A stretch of DNA of 64,000 nucleotides, taken from Marinihelvus sp963695135 (GTDB taxonomy: Bacteria; Pseudomonadota; Gammaproteobacteria; Xanthomonadales; SZUA-36). Of the stretch, positions 20,673-30,060 are shown piece by piece. The translations under genes and the position numbers were made by a program. The notes below the pieces were generated by a model that saw nothing but the letters and a program-made list of their open reading frames with translations, searched no databases and was not told the DNA's origin. Location: the NCBI GenBank assembly GCA_963695135.1, contig CAVOGA010000001.1:1178001-1242000 (forward strand), given 5' to 3'. How positions within the stretch are numbered: position 1 is the stretch's first letter; each line of letters begins with the position of its first letter.

Positions 20673-22177
20673 TGCCGTTGCTCAGTCTGCTTATCTGGAT
20701 TCCCATTTTCGGCGGCCTGGCGGTTCTGCTGCTGGGTGATCAGCGACCGGTTGCGGCGCGCTGGCTCGCCCTGCTGGCCACCCTGGTCACGCTGGCGCTT
20801 TGCGTGCCGCTGTACGCGGGCTTTGACAGCAACTCTGCGGCGATGCAGTTTGTTGAGCGGACGAGCTGGATCCAGACCTTCGATGTCAATTACCACCTCG
20901 GGGTGGACGGTTTTTCCGTGCCCCTTATCCTGCTGACCGCGTTTTTCGGGCCGCTGGTGGTCCTGGCGGGCTGGGAGGTCATTCAGACCAAGGTGAACCA
21001 GTACATGGCCGCGTTCCTGGTCATGGAAGGCCTGATGGTCGGCGTGTTCTCGGCGCTGGACGGATTGCTGTTCTACGTGTTTTTCGAGGCCATGCTGATC
21101 CCCATGTTCCTGGTGATCGGCATGTGGGGCGGTCCGCGGCGCGTTTACGCCACGATCAAGTTTTTCCTGTACACCTTCCTGGGCTCGGTGTTCATGCTGG
21201 TCGGCATTATTTACCTGTACAACCAGGCCGACAGCTGGTCCATCGCCCAGTGGCACAACCAGCCGCTCGGCCTGACGGCGCAAACCTGGCTGTTCCTGGC
21301 GTTTTTTGCCGCCTTCGCGGTGAAAATCCCCATGTTCCCGGTACATACCTGGTTGCCGGATGCGCACGTGGAAGCGCCCACCGGCGGCTCGGTGATCCTG
21401 GCGGCCATCATGCTGAAAATCGGTGGCTACGGATTCCTGCGCTTCAGCCTGCCCATTACCCCGGATGCGGCAGCGGCGCTGGACGGCTTCGTGATTGCCC
21501 TGTCCCTGATTGCGATCGTCTATATCGGTTTCGTGGCGCTGGTGCAGAAAGACATGAAGAAGCTGATTGCCTATTCATCCATCTCGCACATGGGTTTTGT
21601 CACGCTGGGGATCTTCATCGCTTTCGGTATTTTCCGGGCCTCCGGCAGCACCCAGGGGGCCGGGCTGGGTATCGAGGGCGCCATGGTGCAGATGGTGTCA
21701 CACGGCTTCATTTCCGGCGCCTTGTTCCTCTGTGTCGGCGTGCTTTACGACCGCATGCACAGCCGCAATATCGAGGACTACGGCGGCGTGGCGAATACCA
21801 TGCCCTGGTTCGCGTTCTTCGCGGTGCTGTTTTTCATGGCCAATGCCGGTCTGCCGGGCACCAGCGGCTTCGTCGGTGAGTTCATGGTGATCCTGGCATC
21901 GTTCCAGGCCAATTTCTGGTACGCCTTCTGCGCCGGCCTGACCCTGATCCTGGGCGCGGCTTACAGCCTGTGGCTGGTTAAGCGCGTGGTGTTCGGCCCC
22001 GTTGCCAACAAGAACGTGGCCGCCCTCAAGGACATCAACCGCCGGGAAGCCTTTGTGCTGGGCTGTCTTGCCCTGGCTGTCCTTTTCGTGGGCCTGTGGC
22101 CCGCACCGCTGGTCGATTTGATGCACGCCTCCGTAGCGCAGCTGCTTGATCAGATCGTGCAAACGAAGTTGAACTGA
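20672..22177 (+). CDS. nuoM: NADH-quinone oxidoreductase subunit M
   Basis: NuoM is an antiporter-like proton-pumping subunit, here 501 residues and intact. It shows the conserved Glu of FYVFFEAMLIPMFLVIGMWG, AFAVKIPMFPVHTWLPDAHVE with the pumping Lys, and KDMKKLIAYSSISHMGF. The ATG at 20672 overlaps the nuoL stop; a GTG lies one codon earlier. The next start, nuoN, is two bases after the stop. Confidence 0.97.
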   Translation: MPLLSLLIWIPIFGGLAVLLLGDQRPVAARWLALLATLVTLALCVPLYAGFDSNSAAMQFVERTSWIQTFDVNYHLGVDGFSVPLILLTAFFGPLVVLAGWEVIQTKVNQYMAAFLVMEGLMVGVFSALDGLLFYVFFEAMLIPMFLVIGMWGGPRRVYATIKFFLYTFLGSVFMLVGIIYLYNQADSWSIAQWHNQPLGLTAQTWLFLAFFAAFAVKIPMFPVHTWLPDAHVEAPTGGSVILAAIMLKIGGYGFLRFSLPITPDAAAALDGFVIALSLIAIVYIGFVALVQKDMKKLIAYSSISHMGFVTLGIFIAFGIFRASGSTQGAGLGIEGAMVQMVSHGFISGALFLCVGVLYDRMHSRNIEDYGGVANTMPWFAFFAVLFFMANAGLPGTSGFVGEFMVILASFQANFWYAFCAGLTLILGAAYSLWLVKRVVFGPVANKNVAALKDINRREAFVLGCLALAVLFVGLWPAPLVDLMHASVAQLLDQIVQTKLN

Positions 22178-22178
22178 T

Positions 22179-23621
22179 ATGGATTCCACGATGCTCATCG
22201 CCGCACCGGAACTGCTGGTCCTGATCATGGCCTGCGTCATCCTGGTGACCGATACCTTCCTCGGTAAAGAACGCCGCGGCATTATTTACCTGCTGGCCAT
22301 GTTGACGGTGGTGTTCGCGGCCATCATCACCCTGCGCCATGACCCGCTGATCGAGGGCAACCCGGTGGTCACGGCGTTCAATGACCACTTCATTCGTGAT
22401 GCCATGTCTGACACGCTGAAGCTGTTTGCTTACGGAACCATGGCGCTGGTGTTTACCTATTCGAAGCATTACCTGCGCACCTTTGGCATGTTCCGTTCCG
22501 ATTTTTACACGCTCAGCCTTTTTGCCCTGCTCGGCGTCATGCTGCTGATCTCGGCAAACAGCCTGATCATGGTGTATCTCGGCCTTGAACTGACCTCCCT
22601 GTCCTCCTACGCGCTGGTGGCGTTCAACCGGAACTCGCCGCGCGGCTCGGAATCGGCGATGAAGTACTTCGTCCTGGGCTCCATGGCCTCCGGCCTGCTG
22701 CTGTACGGCATGTCACTGATCTATGGAGCGACCGGCTCCCTGTCCCTGCCGGTGATTGCCGAGGCGGTGCGTATTTCCGGTACCGACGACATTCTGCTGG
22801 TGGTGGGGCTGGTCTTCCTGGTGGTCGGTATTGCCTTCAAGCTGGGCGTCGTTCCGTTCCACATGTGGGTCCCGGACGTCTATGACGGCGCGCCGCTGGC
22901 GGCGACGCTGTTCGTTTCAACGGTCCCGAAACTGGCGGCATTTGCCATGGCCTACCGCCTGCTCGCCGAAGGGCTTGGGGCAATGTACAACGACTGGCAG
23001 CAGATGCTGGCGGCGCTGGCGGTGTTGTCCATGATCGTGGGTAACCTCGCGGCAATCATGCAGACCAATATCCGGCGCATGCTGGCCTATTCGACCATCT
23101 CCCACATGGGCTTTGTGCTGCTCGGGATGCTGCCTGCTTCCGGTTACGGTTATGGCGCCTCCCTGTTCTACGTCATCGTCTATGCATTAATGTCCGCTGC
23201 GGCCTTCGGCATGCTGATCCTGCTGTCGGGCCGGAATGTCGAGGTAGAGCACCTGGATGACCTCAAGGGCTTGAATCAGCACAACGCCTGGTACGCCGCC
23301 GTCATGGCCATGGTGATGTTTTCCATGGCCGGGGTGCCCGTGTTCGTGGGCTTCTTTGCCAAGTTGCTGGTGATCAAGGCGGTGCTGGACGCCGGTATGC
23401 TGTCCCTGGCGGTTCTGGCGGTCGTGTTTTCCGTCATTGGCGCGTTTTATTACCTGCGCGTCGTCAAGCTCATGTACTTTGACGAGCCGGCGCACGAGGT
23501 CCGCTACACGGTGCCGGTCGATTTCAACGCAGCTATCTCCCTCAACGGCCTGCTGATGCTGGGCCTGGGGCTGTTCTCCAGCAGCCTGGTGGCCATGTGC
23601 ATGAGAAGTTTTCCGGCCTGA
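22179..23621 (+). CDS. nuoN: NADH-quinone oxidoreductase subunit N
   Basis: NuoN is the third antiporter-like subunit and the last gene of the operon, 480 residues and intact. Visible blocks are MVYLGLELTSLSSYALVAF, AFKLGVVPFHMWVPDVYDGA with the pumping Lys, and NIRRMLAYSTISHMGFVLLG. No clear terminator follows. The next gene starts 82 bases downstream. Confidence 0.97.
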   Translation: MDSTMLIAAPELLVLIMACVILVTDTFLGKERRGIIYLLAMLTVVFAAIITLRHDPLIEGNPVVTAFNDHFIRDAMSDTLKLFAYGTMALVFTYSKHYLRTFGMFRSDFYTLSLFALLGVMLLISANSLIMVYLGLELTSLSSYALVAFNRNSPRGSESAMKYFVLGSMASGLLLYGMSLIYGATGSLSLPVIAEAVRISGTDDILLVVGLVFLVVGIAFKLGVVPFHMWVPDVYDGAPLAATLFVSTVPKLAAFAMAYRLLAEGLGAMYNDWQQMLAALAVLSMIVGNLAAIMQTNIRRMLAYSTISHMGFVLLGMLPASGYGYGASLFYVIVYALMSAAAFGMLILLSGRNVEVEHLDDLKGLNQHNAWYAAVMAMVMFSMAGVPVFVGFFAKLLVIKAVLDAGMLSLAVLAVVFSVIGAFYYLRVVKLMYFDEPAHEVRYTVPVDFNAAISLNGLLMLGLGLFSSSLVAMCMRSFPA

Positions 23622-23703
23622 GGGCGCCGTCATGCATCATGGGGCGGTTTACTCTAGCCTTTATGCAGAAACGTTAACGGGCTGCATCCTGGAGTTCTGA
23701 GTC

Positions 23704-24603
23704 GTGGGTCTGATTATTCTCGCAGTGTTCGTGGTGTGTGCGGTGTATGTGCAGACGCGCGGCCGTGTGCGTCATGCAAAGCTGTCCCGGCGTATTACGG
23801 ACCACGCCAATCTGCTGGCGCCAATCAACTGCCTGTTCTACTTGTTTTCACGTTACGGCAATCCACGCTACTACGACACCGACCTGTTTCCCGAGCTGGA
23901 CGTAATCCGTGACCAGTGGGAGATGATCCGCGACGAGGCGGTGGCGCTGCATGCGGGCCAGGAAATCAAGGCCTCGGAAAAGCTCGATGACCTCGGCTTC
24001 AACTCCTTTTTCCGCCGCGGGTGGAAGCGCTTTTACCTGAAATGGTACGGCAGCTCGCTGCCTTCGGCGGAAACCCTCTGTCCAAAGACCACCGCGCTGC
24101 TGGAGTCGGTGCCGAGCGTCAAGGCGGCCATGTTTGCCATGCTGCCACCGGGCGGCAAGCTGGTTAAGCACCGCGATCCCTATGCCGGCTCCCTGCGTTA
24201 TCACCTGGGCCTGGTAACGCCGAATTCGGACGACTGCTACCTGGATGTGGATGGCGAGGTTTATTCCTGGCGGGACGGCAAGGCCGTCATCTTCGATGAA
24301 ACCTATATACACTTTGCCGAAAACGCCGCCGATACGGATCGCATCATCCTGTTCCTCGACGTGAAGCGGCCGATGAATAACCCCGTGGTGGACTGGATTA
24401 ACCGGGTATTTTCCCGCGTCGTCATGGGCGCCAGCGCCACGAAAAACCTGCCCGGGGACAAGGTCGGTTTTCTTAACCGGATCTTCGGCGGGGTGTACCA
24501 GGTCCGGATCGTTACCAAGAAGATCAAGGCGTTCAACGTGCCGCTGTATTACACCTTGCAGTATGCGTTCTACCTGGCTTTGATCTGGCTTATCTTTTTC
24601 TGA
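23704..24603 (+). CDS. lpxO: LpxO-like aspartyl/asparaginyl beta-hydroxylase
   Basis: The 299-residue product belongs to the Fe(II)/2-oxoglutarate aspartyl/asparaginyl beta-hydroxylase family. It most resembles LpxO, which 2-hydroxylates the secondary acyl chain of lipid A at the inner membrane. An N-terminal membrane helix (LIILAVFVVCAVYV) and a hydrophobic C-terminal segment (YAFYLALIWLIFF) flank the catalytic domain. The iron ligands are visible as KHRDP (HxD) and the distal His of ETYIHFAENAADTDR, followed by an Arg for 2-oxoglutarate. The start is GTG with an upstream GGAG. The exact acyl substrate is inferred. Confidence 0.85.
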   Translation: MGLIILAVFVVCAVYVQTRGRVRHAKLSRRITDHANLLAPINCLFYLFSRYGNPRYYDTDLFPELDVIRDQWEMIRDEAVALHAGQEIKASEKLDDLGFNSFFRRGWKRFYLKWYGSSLPSAETLCPKTTALLESVPSVKAAMFAMLPPGGKLVKHRDPYAGSLRYHLGLVTPNSDDCYLDVDGEVYSWRDGKAVIFDETYIHFAENAADTDRIILFLDVKRPMNNPVVDWINRVFSRVVMGASATKNLPGDKVGFLNRIFGGVYQVRIVTKKIKAFNVPLYYTLQYAFYLALIWLIFF

Positions 24604-24647
24604 TCCGCCGCGGGGCGGGGTTCGGGTCGATCCGGCCGGATGAGGCC

Positions 24648-24676
24648 TTGATAATCCCCTGCGGACTCTATATTAT
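24648..24676 (+). promoter_or_regulatory. Sigma-70 promoter of the tRNA-fMet/rimP operon
   Basis: TTGATA at 24648-24653 and TATTAT at 24671-24676 are separated by 17 bases. The -10 box ends 15 bases before the first base of the initiator tRNA, the expected spacing for a tRNA promoter. Confidence 0.75.
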
Positions 24677-24691
24677 TGCCCACCTTGCTGA

Positions 24692-24768
24692 TGCGGGGTG
24701 GAGCAGTCTGGCAGCTCGTCGGGCTCATAACCCGAAGGTCGCAGGTTCGAATCCTGCCCCCGCTACCA
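24692..24768 (+). tRNA. metY: Initiator tRNA-fMet (anticodon CAT)
   Basis: The 77-nt gene has anticodon CAT flanked by the three G-C pairs (TCGGG/CCCGA) that mark bacterial initiators, and encodes CCA. Position 1 is T and position 72 is T, so the end pair is unpaired as required of an initiator, though E. coli has C1/A72. Its place immediately before rimP-nusA-infB matches metY of E. coli. Confidence 0.95.
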
Positions 24769-24810
24769 AGTTTTAGGGTTCCGGTCTTTCGCCAGATGAG
24801 GCCAGGAACA

Positions 24811-24838
24811 GGAAAAGGGCCCAGCGGGGCCCTTTTTG
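24811..24838 (+). terminator. Rho-independent terminator after tRNA-fMet
   Basis: AAAAGGGCCC and GGGGCCCTTTT pair around a short AGC loop and run into TTTTTGTT. It may end the tRNA transcript or act as a partial terminator before rimP. Confidence 0.8.
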
Positions 24839-24987
24839 TTAGGCCGATTCCTGAGAATCAGCCAGGCTCGCGAATTGTGGAAGACGCAATGAACGAATAA
24901 CCGCCTCTTATTCCCGGATGATGCAGCCGCTGAGGCTGTCGCCCGGGAAATAAAACAGCAACCGCCCGTGGCGGAGGCTGGGTGACA

Positions 24988-25008
24988 GGGGCAGTGCGCC
25001 CCTTTTTT
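24988..25008 (+). terminator. Leader hairpin with T-run before rimP (possible attenuator)
   Basis: GGGGC and GCCCC enclose a five-base loop and are followed by six T residues, 38 bases before the rimP start. A second terminator-like element between metY and rimP suggests that entry into the nusA-infB operon is attenuated. That role is inferred. Confidence 0.55.
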
Positions 25009-25045
25009 GTGGGCGGAGCGAGGGCCGTGGCCCCGGAAGGAAGAC

Positions 25046-25546
25046 ATGAGCAGTAGCCGCTTGACCGAATTGTTGCAGCCCCTGGTGGAAAGCCTGGGCT
25101 ATGAATTCGTCGGCCTGGAGTACCTGAACAACCCCAAGCAGTCGGTGCTGCGAATTTACATTGACGGCCCCGGGGGCGTGGGTCTCGAGGACTGCGAAAC
25201 CGTGAGTCGCGAAGTGGCCGCGCTGCTGGACGTTGAAGACCCGATCAAGGGGCATTACACCCTCGAGGTGTCGTCCCCCGGCCTGGACCGCCCGCTGTTC
25301 ACGCGTGAACAGTACACGCAGTTTGCAGGGCAGGAGGCCAAGGTCTCCCTGTTTGCGCCGCAGGACGGGCGGAGAAAATTCAAGGGTGTAATTCTCGCGG
25401 TGGAGAATGACACGCTGAAAATGGACGTGGACGGCGAGGAAGTCGCGCTGGTCTTCGACAATATTGCCAAGGCGAGGTTGGTGCCGGATTACGACTCGCT
25501 GATGGCGGGGAAGAACAACGGAACCGGCCCGCAAAGCGAATCCTGA
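25046..25546 (+). CDS. rimP: Ribosome maturation factor RimP
   Basis: RimP assists 30S subunit assembly. The 166-residue product has the family N-terminal block ESLGYEFVGLEYL, the IYIDGPGGVGLEDCETVSREV motif region and EVSSPGLDRPLFT. The ATG at 25046 has GGAAGGAAG upstream. nusA follows 15 bases after the stop. Confidence 0.96.
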   Translation: MSSSRLTELLQPLVESLGYEFVGLEYLNNPKQSVLRIYIDGPGGVGLEDCETVSREVAALLDVEDPIKGHYTLEVSSPGLDRPLFTREQYTQFAGQEAKVSLFAPQDGRRKFKGVILAVENDTLKMDVDGEEVALVFDNIAKARLVPDYDSLMAGKNNGTGPQSES

Positions 25547-25561
25547 TGAGGATGGACAACA

Positions 25562-27067
25562 ATGAGTAAAGATATTCTGCTGGTGGTTGACGCCGTTTCC
25601 AACGAGAAAGGCGTGGCCAAGGACGTGATTTTCGAGGCGCTCGAAGCGGCGCTGGCCTCGGCGGCCAAACGTCGTGCTGGCGAGGAGATTGGCGTGCGCG
25701 TGGCGATTGACCGCAGCACGGGCGAATACGAAACCTTCCGCCGGTGGGAAGTTGTCGAGGACGACGCGGAAATCGAGCTTCCGGAAGCCGAGCTCACGCT
25801 GACCCAGGCCCGCGAGCAGGACCCGGAGATCGAAGTGGGCGGGTTCATCGAAGAGCCGATGGATAACCCCGAATTCGGACGCATCGCCGCCCAGACCGCG
25901 AAGCAGGTCATCGTTCAGCGTGTTCGTGAAGCGGAGCGTGCCCAGGTGGTCGAGGCCTACCAGGACCGCGCCGGCGAGCTGGTGAACGGCATCGTCAAGC
26001 GCATTGAGCGCGGCAACGTCTACCTGGACCTGGGTGGCAACGCCGAGGCCTTCGTTGCCTCGCGCCACATGATCCCCGGCGAGACGGTTCGTCCCGGTGA
26101 CCGGCTGCGCGCCTACCTGTATGAAGTGCGCTCAGAGCCGCGCGGGCCGCAGCTGTTTGCCAGCCGCACGATCAAGGAATTCCTGATGGCCCTGTTTGAA
26201 CTCGAAGTTCCGGAGATCGGACAGGAGCTCATCGACATCATGGGCGCTGCCCGTGATCCGGGCCGTCGCGCCAAAATCGCCGTTCGGTCCAACGATCCGC
26301 GCACCGATCCGATCGGCGCCTGCGTCGGCATGCGGGGTTCCCGCGTGCAGGCGGTGAGCAACGAGCTGGCCGGTGAGCGCATCGACATCATCCTGTGGGA
26401 TGACAACCCGGCGCAGTTCGTCATCAATGCCATGGCGCCGGCGGAAGTAGCCGCGATCGTGGTGGACGAAGAAAAGACCGTCATGGATATCGCCGTCGAA
26501 GAGCCGAACCTGTCCCAGGCCATTGGCCGTGGCGGCCAGAACGTCCGCCTGGCCAGTGAACTGTCCGGCTGGGAACTCAACGTGATGACCGTCGAGGATG
26601 CCGAGGCCAAGGGCGAAGAAGAAGCCCAGAAACTCGTCACCCGCTTCAAGGAACTGCTGGATGTGGGCGAGGACGTCGCCAATATCCTGGTCCAGGAAGG
26701 TTTCAGCAGCGTTGACGAGGTGGCCTATGTGCCCGAGTCGGAACTGCTGGACGTGGAAGAATTCGACGAGGAAATCGTCGGCGAGCTGCGCCGTCGCGCC
26801 CGTGACGCGCTGCTCACCCAGCTGATCGCCAAGGAAGAAGTGCTGGACGAGAACAAGCCTGCCGAGGATCTGCTGACCCTCGAAGGCATGAATGAACGCC
26901 TGGCGTACCGGCTTGCCGAGCGCGGTGTCCGCACGCAGGAAGACCTGGCGGAACTGGCGGTTGATGAACTGCGGGAAGTGGATGAAGACCTCGACGAGGA
27001 AGCCGCTGCCGCGCTGATCATGGCGGCCCGCGCACCCTGGTTTGAAGAAGAGACTGAAGCCGAGTAA
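25562..27067 (+). CDS. nusA: Transcription termination/antitermination factor NusA
   Basis: NusA binds RNA polymerase and nascent RNA and controls pausing, termination and antitermination. The 501-residue protein has the N-terminal polymerase-binding domain, an S1 domain (around GIVKRIERGNVYLDLGGNAEAF), two KH domains (DPIGACVGMRGSRVQ and LSQAIGRGGQNVRLAS) and two acidic C-terminal repeats with helix-hairpin-helix character. The frame is intact. Confidence 0.97.
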   Translation: MSKDILLVVDAVSNEKGVAKDVIFEALEAALASAAKRRAGEEIGVRVAIDRSTGEYETFRRWEVVEDDAEIELPEAELTLTQAREQDPEIEVGGFIEEPMDNPEFGRIAAQTAKQVIVQRVREAERAQVVEAYQDRAGELVNGIVKRIERGNVYLDLGGNAEAFVASRHMIPGETVRPGDRLRAYLYEVRSEPRGPQLFASRTIKEFLMALFELEVPEIGQELIDIMGAARDPGRRAKIAVRSNDPRTDPIGACVGMRGSRVQAVSNELAGERIDIILWDDNPAQFVINAMAPAEVAAIVVDEEKTVMDIAVEEPNLSQAIGRGGQNVRLASELSGWELNVMTVEDAEAKGEEEAQKLVTRFKELLDVGEDVANILVQEGFSSVDEVAYVPESELLDVEEFDEEIVGELRRRARDALLTQLIAKEEVLDENKPAEDLLTLEGMNERLAYRLAERGVRTQEDLAELAVDELREVDEDLDEEAAAALIMAARAPWFEEETEAE

Positions 27068-27112
27068 GCGAAAGCTTAAGCAGAACCCAGGGATCGAATT
27101 AAGGAGCTCAGA

Positions 27113-29653
27113 ATGTCAAATGTAACCGTATCCCAGCTGGCAGAAGTCCTCGGCGTGAGCGTCGAAAAGCTTCTGGACCAGTTGAAGCAAGCTGGAATCA
27201 AAGCCGGCTCCGGTGATGAAGCCGTGTCCAACGACGACAAGAAAAAGCTCCTGGCGCACCTGCGCGCCAGCCACGGCAAATCCGAGTCGGATGCAACTGC
27301 CCCGCGCCAGGTCACCCTGAAACGCCGTTCGCACAGCGAGCTGCGGATTCACGGCAGTGGCCCGCGGGCGACGACCAAGACCGTCAACGTGGAGTTTCGC
27401 AAAAAGCGTACCTACGTGAAGCGCGAGGCGCTCCAGGAACACCACGCCGAGGACTCCGAGCGGGAAGCGGCGCGCAAGGCCCTGGAAGAATCACGCGCCC
27501 AGCGGGAGGAAGAGGCCCGGCGCCAGCAGGAGGAACTCGACGCCAAGAAGGCTCAGCAGGCAGAAGAGACTGCCCGCAAGAGCGCCGAGGAAAACGCCCG
27601 CAAGGCCGAAGAGGAGAAGGCCCGGCGCGATGCCGAGGAACAGGCACGCGTTGCCGAGGAACAGCGTCTCGCCGAGGAGAAGATCCGGCGCGAGGAGGAA
27701 GAGCGAGCGCGCAAATTCGCCGATGAACAGCGCAAGCGCAAGGCCGACAAGCCCAAGCCCGCAACCCGTTACGGCCGCGAGGAGCTGAACGTGGCCGGTG
27801 GCGCCGCCAACCGTCGTCGCAAACCGACGCGCCGCGTCGGCGCAACGAGTTCCTCGCGACCCAGTGAGCACGGGTTCTCGCGTCCGACCGCGCCCGTGGT
27901 GAAGGACATCGAGGTTCCGGAAACCCTGACCGTGGCCGACCTCGCCAAGCTGTTGGCGGTGAAAGCCGGGGAAGTGATCAAGGTGCTGATGGGCATGGGT
28001 TCCATGGTGACCATCAACCAGACCCTGGACCAGGATACGGCCATCCTGGTGGTCGAGGAAATGGGTCACAGCGCCAAGCCCGCGGAAGAAAAAGACATCG
28101 AAGCGGAACTGCTGACCGAAGACCCGGACGATATGGGCGAAGCGCTGCCCCGCTCGCCGGTGGTGACCATCATGGGTCACGTCGACCATGGCAAGACATC
28201 GTTGCTCGATTACATTCGCGAAAGCCGCGTGGCGGCGGGCGAAGCGGGCGGCATCACCCAGCATATCGGCGCCTACCACGTGGACACGGACAAGGGCGGG
28301 ATTACCTTCCTGGATACGCCGGGACACGCGGCGTTTACCTCCATGCGCGCCCGCGGCGCCCAGGCCACGGACATCGTGATCCTGGTGGTTGCCGGGGACG
28401 ATGGCGTCATGCCGCAAACCGAGGAGGCGATCCAGCACGCGCGGGCAGCCAAGGTGCCGCTGATCGTGGCGGTGAACAAGATGGACAAGCCCGATGCCGA
28501 CATTGAGCGGGTCAAGAGCGAACTGGCGGCGAAGGAAGTCGTGCCTGAAGACTGGGGTGGACAGGAGCAGTTCATTCCCGTCTCCGCGCATACCGGGCAG
28601 GGCATTGATGATCTGCTGGAGGCAATCAGCCTGCAGGCGGAGCTGCTTGAGCTCAAGGCCGTGGTTGACCGCACCGCGCGTGGCACGGTGATCGAGTCCA
28701 GCCTGGATAAGGGCCGCGGCCCCGTGGCCACCATCCTGGTCCAGGAAGGCACCCTGAAGCAGGGCGACATGGTGCTTGCCGGCCAGGAAATCGGCCGCGT
28801 ACGCGCGATGTTTGATGAGCATGGCAAGAAGGTCAAGGAAGTCGGCCCCTCCATGCCCGTGCAGGTACTGGGTCTCTCCGGCGTGCCCCTGGCCGGTGAC
28901 GAGGTCCTGGTTGCCGCGGATGAGCGCAAGGCGCGCGATGCCGCTTCTCAACGACAGGACCGGGAACGCGAAGGCAGGCTGGCAGAACGGCAGGCAGCGA
29001 ACCTGCAGAACCTGTTCGACAATATGGGCAAGGACGAGCAGTTGCAGGTCAATCTGCTGATCCGTGCCGACGTGCAGGGCAGTGTTGAAGCGCTGCGCGA
29101 AGCACTGGTCAAAATGAGCAACGACGATGTGCTGGTTAATGTTATTGCTTCGGGTGTGGGCGCCATTACCGAGTCCGATGCGTCCCTGGCGCAGGCATCC
29201 AGTGCGATCATTATCGGCTTCAATGTCCGCGCCGATGCGACGGCCCGCAAGATGATCCAGGAAGCGGGTCTTGACCTGCGTTACTACAGCGTGATCTACG
29301 ACGCCATTGACGAGGTCAGGGCGGCGATCACCGGCCTGCTGGGCACCGAGACCAAGGAAAAGATCCTTGGCCTGGCCGAGGTGAAGGACGTGTTCCGTTC
29401 CAGCAGCCATGGCCCGATTGCCGGCTGCCTGGTCATCGAGGGCGTGGTGCGCAAGGCGAATCCGATTCGCGTTCTGCGCGACAGCGTGGTGGTCTTCGAA
29501 GGCGAGCTCGAGTCGCTGCGCCGTTTCAAGGACGACGTCAAAGAAGTGCAGTCCGGTACGGAATGCGGCATCGGTGTGAAGCAATACAACGATGTGAAGC
29601 CCGGTGACCAGATCGAGTGCTTCGAACGTATCGAGGTCGCGCGGACGCTCTGA
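27113..29653 (+). CDS. infB: Translation initiation factor IF-2
   Basis: IF-2 is the GTPase that brings initiator tRNA to the ribosome. The 846-residue protein has an N-terminal IF2N domain, a highly charged Glu/Arg/Ala coiled-coil region (about residues 120-215), a second IF2N domain, and the G domain with P-loop GHVDHGKTS near residue 355, the switch II DTPGHAAF and NKMD. The C-terminal domains follow. The stop overlaps the rbfA ATG. Confidence 0.97.
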   Translation: MSNVTVSQLAEVLGVSVEKLLDQLKQAGIKAGSGDEAVSNDDKKKLLAHLRASHGKSESDATAPRQVTLKRRSHSELRIHGSGPRATTKTVNVEFRKKRTYVKREALQEHHAEDSEREAARKALEESRAQREEEARRQQEELDAKKAQQAEETARKSAEENARKAEEEKARRDAEEQARVAEEQRLAEEKIRREEEERARKFADEQRKRKADKPKPATRYGREELNVAGGAANRRRKPTRRVGATSSSRPSEHGFSRPTAPVVKDIEVPETLTVADLAKLLAVKAGEVIKVLMGMGSMVTINQTLDQDTAILVVEEMGHSAKPAEEKDIEAELLTEDPDDMGEALPRSPVVTIMGHVDHGKTSLLDYIRESRVAAGEAGGITQHIGAYHVDTDKGGITFLDTPGHAAFTSMRARGAQATDIVILVVAGDDGVMPQTEEAIQHARAAKVPLIVAVNKMDKPDADIERVKSELAAKEVVPEDWGGQEQFIPVSAHTGQGIDDLLEAISLQAELLELKAVVDRTARGTVIESSLDKGRGPVATILVQEGTLKQGDMVLAGQEIGRVRAMFDEHGKKVKEVGPSMPVQVLGLSGVPLAGDEVLVAADERKARDAASQRQDREREGRLAERQAANLQNLFDNMGKDEQLQVNLLIRADVQGSVEALREALVKMSNDDVLVNVIASGVGAITESDASLAQASSAIIIGFNVRADATARKMIQEAGLDLRYYSVIYDAIDEVRAAITGLLGTETKEKILGLAEVKDVFRSSSHGPIAGCLVIEGVVRKANPIRVLRDSVVVFEGELESLRRFKDDVKEVQSGTECGIGVKQYNDVKPGDQIECFERIEVARTL

Positions 29654-30060
29654 TGGCGCCCCGTGACTTCAACCGGGCGGAGCGGGTTGCCGGCGAGATG
29701 CGCCGGGAGCTGGCCCAGCTCATCCAGCGCGAGGTCAAGGACCCCGCGGTGGGGTTTGTGAGCGTGTCTGACGTGGAGGTATCCCGCGACCTGTCCCATG
29801 CCAAGGTGTTTATTACCGTGTTCGAAGAGAGCACGGCAAAGGACAGCATCAGGGCCCTGAACAAGGCCGCGGGATTCCTGCGTGGTCGCCTGGGGCACGA
29901 GATGCGCCTGCGCAGCGTACCGCAGCTGCATTTCCATCACGACAGCTCGGTGGAAACCGGGGAACGCATGGACCGCCTTATTGAACAGGCCAGATCCTCG
30001 GATCCGGAGCCTGATCCGGAGCGCGATTCCGGCACCGGGGAAGACGAGACCGGGGCTTGA
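29653..30060 (+). CDS. rbfA: Ribosome-binding factor A
   Basis: RbfA is a cold-shock 30S maturation factor. The 135-residue product has RVAGEMRRELAQLIQREVKDP and SVSDVEVSRDLSHAKVFITV, with a KH-like fold inferred from the family. The acidic tail after residue 120 is variable in the family. It overlaps both infB and truB. Confidence 0.96.
   Translation: MAPRDFNRAERVAGEMRRELAQLIQREVKDPAVGFVSVSDVEVSRDLSHAKVFITVFEESTAKDSIRALNKAAGFLRGRLGHEMRLRSVPQLHFHHDSSVETGERMDRLIEQARSSDPEPDPERDSGTGEDETGA

Noticed and set aside
27491..29584. A 697-codon open frame antisense to infB
   Set aside because: It is the mirror of the intact infB codon pattern; no ribosome site or domain.
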